Assembly (NCBI GenBank): GCA_025774805.1 | Contig: JALGZR010000013.1 | Location: 1-47,518 of the forward strand | Length of the DNA: 47,518 nucleotides | From: a bacterium | Lineage (GTDB): Bacteria > ARS69 | Reading direction: 5' to 3' | Shown: one piece after another, positions 24,968 to 31,492 of the stretch | Numbering within the stretch: position 1 is the stretch's first letter | Layout: each line of letters begins with the position of its first letter | The notes under the pieces: model-generated | Told to the model about the DNA's origin: nothing | What the model saw: the letters and a program-made list of their open reading frames with translations, nothing else | The model's database searches: none | Made by a program: the position numbers and the translations under genes

Positions 24968-27327
24968 GACACGGTCTCCCTCGAGGGTTCGAACTCCTCT
25001 CTCGCCGTCGGGGCCGACGCGCGCCGGCTTCGCTCGATCGCGTTCAGGATGCGATCGGGGGTCATGGGCAGCTCCCGCACCCTCACCCCGACGGCGTCCG
25101 TCACCGCGTTCGCCAGGCTGGGTAGGATCGGCAGGAGGGGGCCCTCCCCCGCCTCCTTGGCGCCGAACGGCCCTTCCGGGTCGGCCGATTCCACGATGAT
25201 CACCTCGACCTCCGGCATCTCCAACGCGCTGGGGATCTTGTAGTCGAGGAGGTTCGCATTGCCGACGTTGGAACGGTTGTAGTCGAAGGACTCCATGAGA
25301 GCCTGACCCATGCCCATGTGGAGGCACCCCTCGATCTGCATCTCGACCGCGAGGGGGTTGAGCGCCCGACCGCAGTCGTGCGCGGCCCAGACCTTCACCG
25401 GGCGAACGAAACCGGTCTCGGGATCTACTCTCACCTGCGTCACGTAGGCCTGGAAGCTGTACGAAGGAGAGAGGCCGGCGGAGGCGCCCTTGTACTTGCC
25501 GCCCATCGGGGGAGCATCGTGATAGCAGCCCCGCGCCCGGAGCGCGCCGCGTCCCGCGATCGCCTCGATCACGGCGTCGAGGTAGGGAACCCGGACGCCG
25601 GGCTTCGGAAGATGGACGACGTCACCGCGAACCGTATCGAACCCCTCCTCGGGGTAACCGGTGAGTCGACTCGCCGCCCGGCAGAGCTCGGTGCGGACCT
25701 GCTCCGCGGCCCGCCGGGCGGCCGTCCCCGCCATGAACGTGACGCGAGAGCTGTAGCTGCCGAGGTCGATCGGGTCGGTGTCCGTGTCCCGGGAGAACAC
25801 CCGAATCCAGTCCAGGGGGATCCCGAGAACCTCCGCCACGCACTGGGCGAGCATGGTGTCGGAACCCTGACCGATCTCCGCCGCCAGGCAGTGGACGCTC
25901 ACGCCTCCGTCCATGTCGATCTTCAGGTGAACGGTGGATTGAGGGACCCGGTTCCAGTTGATGCGTAGCGCCGACCCGGAGATGTAGAAGCCGCAGGCGA
26001 TGCCGATTCCCTCACCGTAGGGCAGCTCGCCCCGCTTGCGCGACCAGTCGGACGCCTCGGCGGCTCGACGGATGCACTCCTCGGTGCCGTTCGACGTGAT
26101 GCGGAACCCGTTCAGGGTCGTCGTGTCGGCGGGGAGCAGGTTCCGCAGCCGGAACTCGACCGGATCCAGGCCGCACCGGGCGGCCAGCTCGTCGATCAGC
26201 ACCTCGTAGGCGAAGCGGGAGTTCACCGCCCCGTGGCCGCGCATGGCCCCGCAGGGCGGCTTGTTCGTGTAGACCCGGCGCCCCCGGTAGCGGAGATTCG
26301 GCAGCTCGTATGGCCCCACCGAGAGGACACCGTTGTAGTAGGTGGTCACGACGCCGAAGCTGCCCCAGGCTCCCCCATCGATCAGCACGTCGAGGTCGAG
26401 AGCGGTGAGCTTCCCCCGGTCCGAGCAAGCGACGGTCATCTTGGTCCTCGTCGGGTGCCGCCCGTGATTCGTGAGGAACACCTCCTCCCGATCGAACCGG
26501 ATCTTCACCGGCCGCCCGGACTCGCGCGACAGGAGCGCGGCGATCATCTCGTGGGGAAACGGATCGGACTTGCCTCCGAACCCCCCTCCGACCATCGGAC
26601 GGATGACGCGGACGCGATGCATCGGCATATCCATCACGCGGGCCAGATCGCGGTGGAGATAGTGCGGAACCTGGGTCGCCGACCAGACCGTCAGACGGCC
26701 GGACGGATCGTAGTGGGCGAGGGTGCAGTGCGGCTCGGTGAACGCGTGGGTCACCCCGATGAACCGGAAGTCGCCGGACACGGCATGATCCGATGCGGCG
26801 AGCGCCTCCTCGACGTCGCCGAAGTGCTGATACACTTCCTTGTGGAGGTTCGACGGGTGAGGAGTCTCGGGGTGGAGCTTCAGCTCGTCGGGGATCTCGG
26901 TGAGCGAGTCGGTGGGCCGGCGAAAGGCCTTCAGCTCCTCGTAGGTCACGTCGATCGCGGCGAGCGCGGCGAGCGCGATCTCCTCGTCGTCGGCGGCTAC
27001 GGCCGCGACCGCGTCTCCGACGTAGTTCACCTTTCCGACCGCAAGCGCCACCTCGTCCCGGGAGATGGGCAGGACTCCGAACTTCGCTCGATCGGCGTCG
27101 CCCCGGATCACGGCCCGGACGCCCGGCAGGGACTCCGCTCTCGACGTGTCGATGGAGACGATTCGGGCGTGCGGGAGAGGCGATCGGAGGATCTTGCCCA
27201 CGAGCTCCCCGGGGAGCCGGATGTCGTCGGTGTATACGGCACTCCCGGTGACCTTGGCGACCCCGTCGATCAGCGGGACCCGCCGGCCGACCCCGTGCGG
27301 AGACCGCGAGGATTCGGAGGAGGCCAT
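24964..27327 (-). CDS. Molybdenum hydroxylase catalytic (molybdopterin) subunit, HcrA/XdhA-like
   Basis: The product is about 787 residues, the usual length for the large subunit. It starts at an ATG that overlaps the stop of the small subunit (TGATG). Motifs: VPLIDGVAKVTGSAVYTDDI at the start of the a/b hammerhead domain, RPMVGGGFGGKSDPFPHE and CGAMRGHGAVNSRFAYE for cofactor contacts, and GQGSDTMLAQCVAEVLGIP. Near the end AKEAGEGPLLPILPSLANAV carries the conserved catalytic Glu. The group binds molybdopterin cytosine dinucleotide. With the FAD subunit's extra cysteine insertion, 4-hydroxybenzoyl-CoA reductase is the closest known type; other aromatic or N-heterocyclic substrates are possible. 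Confidence 0.88.
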   Translation of the reverse strand: MASSESSRSPHGVGRRVPLIDGVAKVTGSAVYTDDIRLPGELVGKILRSPLPHARIVSIDTSRAESLPGVRAVIRGDADRAKFGVLPISRDEVALAVGKVNYVGDAVAAVAADDEEIALAALAAIDVTYEELKAFRRPTDSLTEIPDELKLHPETPHPSNLHKEVYQHFGDVEEALAASDHAVSGDFRFIGVTHAFTEPHCTLAHYDPSGRLTVWSATQVPHYLHRDLARVMDMPMHRVRVIRPMVGGGFGGKSDPFPHEMIAALLSRESGRPVKIRFDREEVFLTNHGRHPTRTKMTVACSDRGKLTALDLDVLIDGGAWGSFGVVTTYYNGVLSVGPYELPNLRYRGRRVYTNKPPCGAMRGHGAVNSRFAYEVLIDELAARCGLDPVEFRLRNLLPADTTTLNGFRITSNGTEECIRRAAEASDWSRKRGELPYGEGIGIACGFYISGSALRINWNRVPQSTVHLKIDMDGGVSVHCLAAEIGQGSDTMLAQCVAEVLGIPLDWIRVFSRDTDTDPIDLGSYSSRVTFMAGTAARRAAEQVRTELCRAASRLTGYPEEGFDTVRGDVVHLPKPGVRVPYLDAVIEAIAGRGALRARGCYHDAPPMGGKYKGASAGLSPSYSFQAYVTQVRVDPETGFVRPVKVWAAHDCGRALNPLAVEMQIEGCLHMGMGQALMESFDYNRSNVGNANLLDYKIPSALEMPEVEVIIVESADPEGPFGAKEAGEGPLLPILPSLANAVTDAVGVRVRELPMTPDRILNAIERSRRASAPTAREEFEPSRETVS

Positions 27328-27917
27328 CAGTCGACTCCCGGCTCCGAATTCGCGGAGCCGGAGCCCGCTCCGCCCGGCTTCGAAGGATCGGAGAGCTCCG
27401 CTGCGGCCTCGTGCACCGCTTCGAGGATCTTCACGTAGCCGGTGCAACGGCAGAGGTTCCCGGAGACCGCCCGCCGCACCTCCCGGTCGGTCGGGTTCGG
27501 GACCTTTCCCAGCAGGGCGGACGTCGTCATCACGAAGCCGGGCGTGCAGTACCCGCACTGAGAGCCACCCCTCTCGTGATACGCCCGCTGGACCGGGTGG
27601 AGGCCGGGCCCCCTCGGAGTGAGGCCCTCGATCGTGCGGATCTCCTTCCCCTCCGCGAGAACGGTCAGTGTGAGGCAGGAGAGCGTCGCGACACCGTCGA
27701 GGTGAACGGTGCAACACCCGCAGGTCCCCATGTCGCAGCCCCGGGTCGTGCCGGTGAGCCGGAGACCTTCGCGCAGCGTGTCGAGCAGCACGTCGGAGGG
27801 CCGCACCGCCACCTCGTAGCGGGTGCCGTTCACGCTCAGCCGGACGACCACGCGGTCGGGGGAGCGCCGATCCGCGGCGGCCGGACGCGAATCGGAGGAA
27901 GGAACGGGGTCGGACAT
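27327..27917 (-). CDS. Molybdenum hydroxylase [2Fe-2S] subunit, HcrC/CoxS-like
   Basis: The product is 196 residues. The plant-type [2Fe-2S] site is GCDMGTCGCCTVHLDG with SC further on. The second [2Fe-2S] site is SQCGYCTPGFVM with NLCRCTGYVKI. It passes electrons between the molybdenum site and FAD. The order small, large, FAD subunit matches the hcrCAB order of Thauera. N- and C-terminal tails (about 25 and 20 residues) are longer than usual and rich in Ser, Gly and Pro. It is the first gene of the three, with overlaps at both junctions, so the enzyme is made from one transcript. Confidence 0.9.
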   Translation of the reverse strand: MSDPVPSSDSRPAAADRRSPDRVVVRLSVNGTRYEVAVRPSDVLLDTLREGLRLTGTTRGCDMGTCGCCTVHLDGVATLSCLTLTVLAEGKEIRTIEGLTPRGPGLHPVQRAYHERGGSQCGYCTPGFVMTTSALLGKVPNPTDREVRRAVSGNLCRCTGYVKILEAVHEAAAELSDPSKPGGAGSGSANSEPGVD

Positions 27918-28380
27918 GGAGGGGGTGGCTCCTCTTCGGGGTCATCGACGCCGGGGACATGAATGAATGACCGGCCTCGGCAGCATACACGATACCCCAA
28001 GTGCGCTCGGGACGCGAGCGACGGAAAGACGGACAGAGGGAGAGGGAGGAGGGATCCGACCGCGGCGACGCGGAGGGCCCCTCGCCGGGAATCGGGGAAT
28101 CGTGGTGCATCGTCATGAGAGTTCCGGGCCGTGCATTCGTCTTTGGAGGGCACGCGCGGTTTTCCCACATGCCGCACTTTCCTCTCGATCCGAGTTGGAA
28201 CCGGTCCGAAGGCTCGGGTAGACTTGCGGTCCGCGGGAACCCCGCCCCGTCGCTCGGGTTCTCCGAGATAACCGTGATCGGCGGGCGGGTCACGCCCGGA
28301 CGCCGCCGACGTAGTACATTCCGACGACATCTGCACACCCGAACCTCTCACCCAAGTCCACGCCCACAGGAGCCACCGCA
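27918..28380. other. 463-bp divergent intergenic region
   Basis: It separates the molybdenum hydroxylase operon (minus) from the cysteine-repeat HMA protein (plus). A fair plus-strand promoter is at 28195-28224. No clear promoter, riboswitch fold or repeat arm was recognised for the minus-strand operon. AGGAG lies eight bases before the ATG at 28381. Confidence 0.5.
28195..28224 (+). promoter_or_regulatory. Candidate sigma-70-type promoter for the HMA-domain protein
   Basis: TTGGAA and TAGACT are separated by 18 bases. The predicted start lies about 150 bases before the gene, leaving a long leader. Chance matches are possible. Confidence 0.4.
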
Positions 28381-29304
28381 ATGCGACTCAATCGCTCGAT
28401 CTCGCTCTTTACCCTGGCCGCCGCCGTCACGGTCCTGACGACCGGCCTCGCGTCGGCCTGCAAGATCTCTTCCGCGATGATGACGGGCAAGTTCGGCGCG
28501 AACGGAGAGTTCGAGGTGATTGCCGCCACGACGTCGGACGGCAAGCCCCTCGACAAGCTCGCCGGCAAGTCCCTCACCAAGGTCACCCAGGCGGACGGCG
28601 TCACGCTCGTTCCCGCCAACTACACCGACCGGCAGATCTGGCTCGTCGGGGACGTGGACTGCGGGGCGAGCAAGCTCCACATCGGAAGCTGGACGGCGGA
28701 CAAGGAAGAGGCCATGGCCCATGTGGCCAAGGTCACCTCGGGCGTGACGAAGGGCGCGTCCGCCCAGACCGCCGGCGCCTCCGGCTGCGGCTCGAAGGGC
28801 GCGTCCGCCAAGACCGCCGGCGCCTCCGGCTGCGGCTCGAAGGGTGCATCCGCCAAGACCGCCGGCGCCTCCGGCTGCTCCGGCAAGTGGGCGGCGGCCG
28901 CGAGCTCCTGCGGATCCAAGGCCGCGAGCGCGGCCGGGGCCACCCCCAAGACCGCGAGCAGCAAGTGCGGCCCCGACTGCCAAAAGGAGTGCTGCGCCGG
29001 AGCCGCCCCCACCACGACGGCGGTCGCGGGGGAAGGCGCCGACGCGATCCTCATCATCTACAACGTCTCCGGAATGACCTGCGGCGGCTGTGTCGGCCAG
29101 GTCAAGGCCGCGGTGGCCTCCCTCGGGTTCGGGAACATCCAGAGCTGCGAGGTGAGCCTGGAGGACGGCCGGGCGGTCATCCACGCCTCGGGTGACGTCT
29201 GCCGGAAGTCGATCCAGAAGGCCATCTCCGAAGCCGGCTTCCCCGCGGAGCTGGTGGCCCAGGCCGACGAAGAGAAGGTCGAGACGACGGCCGAGAAGTC
29301 GTAG
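28381..29304 (+). CDS. Exported cysteine-repeat protein with C-terminal HMA metal-binding domain
   Basis: The product is 307 residues with a signal peptide (residues 1-26, ending LASA before Cys27, which could instead be a lipidated cysteine). Residues 28-120 form a mixed alpha/beta domain I do not recognise. Residues 125-169 hold three 15-residue repeats, KGASAKTAGASGCGS, each with one cysteine. More cysteines follow (KCGPDCQKECC at 195-205). Residues about 222-290 form an HMA domain with GMTCGGC (Cys234, Cys237). HMA domains bind Cu(I), Zn(II) or similar. In total 14 cysteines are present. A role in periplasmic metal capture or transfer is inferred. A strong terminator follows. Confidence 0.8.
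   Translation: MRLNRSISLFTLAAAVTVLTTGLASACKISSAMMTGKFGANGEFEVIAATTSDGKPLDKLAGKSLTKVTQADGVTLVPANYTDRQIWLVGDVDCGASKLHIGSWTADKEEAMAHVAKVTSGVTKGASAQTAGASGCGSKGASAKTAGASGCGSKGASAKTAGASGCSGKWAAAASSCGSKAASAAGATPKTASSKCGPDCQKECCAGAAPTTTAVAGEGADAILIIYNVSGMTCGGCVGQVKAAVASLGFGNIQSCEVSLEDGRAVIHASGDVCRKSIQKAISEAGFPAELVAQADEEKVETTAEKS
28750..28884 (+). repeat. Three 45-bp in-frame tandem repeats
   Basis: Units at 28750, 28795 and 28840 are nearly identical. The first two differ by one codon (CAG versus AAG). The third drifts at two wobble positions and at its end. High DNA identity suggests recent expansion or conversion, so copy number may vary among strains. Confidence 0.9.
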
Positions 29305-29331
29305 CCACCGAACGCGCCGAGTGTCGACCGG

Positions 29332-29361
29332 GGGGAGGAGCGGTTCGCTCCTCCCCTTTTT
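29332..29361 (+). terminator. Rho-independent terminator
   Basis: An 11-base perfect stem (GGGGAGGAGCG with CGCTCCTCCCC), loop GTT, then TTTTT. It is 27 bases after the stop of the HMA-domain protein gene and is the clearest intrinsic terminator in the window. Confidence 0.92.
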
Positions 29362-29421
29362 CGTTGTCCGGGTCTTCGTTCCCGGAGGTCCTGCCCGCTC
29401 GCGACGCGTTCACTCCCGGCG

Positions 29422-29438
29422 AGCCTGCATTTCTCCCC
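29422..29438 (+). repeat. Degenerate arm of dispersed inverted repeat (family 1)
   Basis: AGCCTGCATTTCTCCCC matches the family-1 arm, but the closing CAGGCT is absent. It lies in the 305-bp gap between the HMA-domain gene and the phosphatase gene, which otherwise holds the terminator and nothing else recognised. Confidence 0.45.
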
Positions 29439-29609
29439 GATCCGAACCGGTACCTTCTTGTGCGCCGCCGGTACTCGCGGCTAGACTGTTCGATCGGTCC
29501 CATCGCTCTCCCATCCGAACCCCGGAATCCGCCTTCCGCACGCAGGGCGGGAGAGTCGCTCCGGCCGCGACCCGGTGGGCCGGCAAAAGCCGGCAATAGG
29601 GGAAGACGC

Positions 29610-31250
29610 ATGGAATACCGTCTCGTCGGGGAGCACCACGGGACCCGCTTCGATCGCGACGTGCCCTCCGGCACCACCACCGTGGGACGCAGCGGTCAGA
29701 ACAACCTCGTGATTCCGAGCCAGACCGTGTCGAGGTGCCATGCGGAGATCCGGTTCGACGGGGACGAGCTCTGGGTCCGGGATCTCGGCAGCCTCAACGG
29801 GACCCGGGTCAACGGGGCGGAGATCGCGGCGCCGACCCCGATCCGGTCCGGAGACATCATCGAATTCGGAAGCGTACAGCTCCGTCTCGAGAAAAAGGGC
29901 GGTACCCACTCCACCTCTCCGGTCTGGACGAGCGAGGAAGACGTGTCGGGCAGCATCCAGATTTCTCGCGAGGACATCGAGACGGACACCGGGGTCCGCT
30001 CCGGGCACGAGTTGGCGATCCTGCGAATGCTCACGGAGGCCGGACAGCTCCTCGTTCTCCCCGAGTCACCCGAGGAGACGTTCGACCGGATCCTGCAGCT
30101 CGTCGAGAACACCATTCCCGCCGGCCGCATCATCATCCTGTTGAACGAGGACGGCGGGGAGCCGGTCCAGCGGGCCGCCCGGGTCCGGGGGGATCGCGCG
30201 ATCTCCCCGCTGCTCCTGAGTCGAACCATGATGCGAATGGTCCTCGAGAAGAAGAAGTCGATTCTGACCGGCGACGCCCAGTCCGACGAGCGGTTCCGGA
30301 ATCAGCACTCCATCGTCGCCCAGGATCTCCGCTCGGCCATGGCCGTGCCCCTGATCCATCACGACGAAGTCCTCGGCATGTTGTACGTCGACACGTCGGA
30401 CCCGCTGGCCTCGTACAGCGAAGAGGATCTGGAGGTGCTCACGCTCCTGGGGCAGATGCTCGGGGCCAAGATCGCGAACGCCCACCTGCTGAAGGCGGCT
30501 CGGGAGCGGGATCGCTTCGAGGAAGAGCTGCGGACGGCGACGAGAATTCAGAGACGCCTTCTGCCGCAGGAGCTGCCGAAGGTCGCCGGGTACGAGATCC
30601 AGTGCTGCCAGGAGACCTGCGAGGCGGTGGGCGGGGATCTCTACGACGCGGGGGTTCTTCCCGACGGGAGGATCCAGATCGTTCTGGGAGACGTCAGCGG
30701 AAAGGGAATCGGCGCGGCTCTCCTGATGTCCGACGTGCTCGCGACGATCCGGGCCCTTCGCACCATCGGACTGCCCCTCGACGACCTGGTCTCTCGATTG
30801 AACCAGCACATCCTGCAGTCCACCGAGCCCGAGCGCTATCTCACCCTGTTTGTCGCCGAGCTCGACCCGATCTCCCACCGCCTCCAATGGGTCAACGCGG
30901 GGCACCCGGACGCCCATCTGATCCACGCGGACGGTCGCATCGATTCGCTGGAGCCGACCGGGGCCTGGGTGGGCCTCCTCGATCTCCCCGACGTCGAGTA
31001 CGGAACGGAGTTCCTGGAGTTCCCTCCGGGGGCGGTCCTCGTCTCCACCTCCGACGGAATCAACGAGGCGGGGCGCGGTGAGAACGAGTTCTTCGGGGAC
31101 AAGCGTTTACTGGCCACGCTCCGCGAGTGCGCGGGCCTGAGTGCGAAGGAGGTCAGGGGCCGGATCCTCGAGGATGTCGATTCCTTCACGGGCGACGATC
31201 CGCCCGGCGACGACGTGACGTTGGTCGTTCTCCGACGGGAGCCCGCCTAG
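29610..31250 (+). CDS. FHA-GAF-PP2C (SpoIIE/RsbU-type) serine phosphatase
   Basis: The product is about 546 residues and soluble. FHA domain, residues about 5-95: TTVGRSGQNNLVIPSQTVSR and LGSLNGTRVNG bind phosphothreonine peptides. GAF domain, about 135-295, ends with AMAVPLIHHDEVLGMLYVDT. A short helical linker (RDRFEEELRTATRIQRRLLP) is the usual SpoIIE linker. PP2C domain to the end: AVGGDLYDAG, VLGDVSGKGIGAALLMS, FVAELDPISH, STSDGINEA and DDVTLVVLR, with the metal-binding aspartates present. RsbU-type enzymes dephosphorylate anti-sigma antagonists. The convergent membrane kinase is a natural partner, since FHA domains read Ser/Thr kinase marks. The stop TAG touches the downstream inverted-repeat element. 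Confidence 0.92.
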   Translation: MEYRLVGEHHGTRFDRDVPSGTTTVGRSGQNNLVIPSQTVSRCHAEIRFDGDELWVRDLGSLNGTRVNGAEIAAPTPIRSGDIIEFGSVQLRLEKKGGTHSTSPVWTSEEDVSGSIQISREDIETDTGVRSGHELAILRMLTEAGQLLVLPESPEETFDRILQLVENTIPAGRIIILLNEDGGEPVQRAARVRGDRAISPLLLSRTMMRMVLEKKKSILTGDAQSDERFRNQHSIVAQDLRSAMAVPLIHHDEVLGMLYVDTSDPLASYSEEDLEVLTLLGQMLGAKIANAHLLKAARERDRFEEELRTATRIQRRLLPQELPKVAGYEIQCCQETCEAVGGDLYDAGVLPDGRIQIVLGDVSGKGIGAALLMSDVLATIRALRTIGLPLDDLVSRLNQHILQSTEPERYLTLFVAELDPISHRLQWVNAGHPDAHLIHADGRIDSLEPTGAWVGLLDLPDVEYGTEFLEFPPGAVLVSTSDGINEAGRGENEFFGDKRLLATLRECAGLSAKEVRGRILEDVDSFTGDDPPGDDVTLVVLRREPA

Positions 31251-31428
31251 CCCGGACTATTCATGAAGGGCCGTCGCGAGATCGTGGAGACGCCTACCGG
31301 ACGGGCACCCGCAGGGGCTCGAACCCGAGTCGTATCTGAACGATACGTCGCAGGGTGCGAGACGCGAGGACGCCGGTCCGGTGGTGCGGATCCGCGATCG
31401 CAGCAGGTCGTTCATGAATAGTCCGGGC
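31250..31428. repeat. 179-bp inverted-repeat element (family 2) with nested hairpins
   Basis: Perfect 18-bp terminal inverted repeats, GCCCGGACTATTCATGAA, bound the element. Inside, ACCGGAC (31296) pairs with GTCCGGT (31376). GCACCCGC (31305-31312) pairs with GC-A-GGGTGC (31350-31358). The hairpin CGTATC-TGAAC-GATACG is at 31331-31347, with a GGG/CCC hairpin at 31315-31326. The left end overlaps the last base of the phosphatase TAG stop. No open frame of note is inside. Confidence 0.88.
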
Positions 31429-31429
31429 C

Positions 31430-31451
31430 AGCCCGCTTTTCTCACGAGGCT
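31430..31451 (+). repeat. Single arm of dispersed inverted repeat (family 1)
   Basis: AGCCCGCTTTTCTCACG followed by AGGCT, then CGTCGCTCGTCG, one base after the end of the family-2 element. The two families are directly abutted here. Confidence 0.7.
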
Positions 31452-31492
31452 CGTCGCTCGTCGAAAGGCGTCGACTCGACCCGCCGGCGCGA

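Noticed and set aside
31305-31358. tRNA gene inside the family-2 element
   Set aside because: It has a T-arm-like and an anticodon-arm-like hairpin but no D arm. The seven-base loop lacks T33, and the acceptor stem has a bulge. It is not a canonical tRNA.
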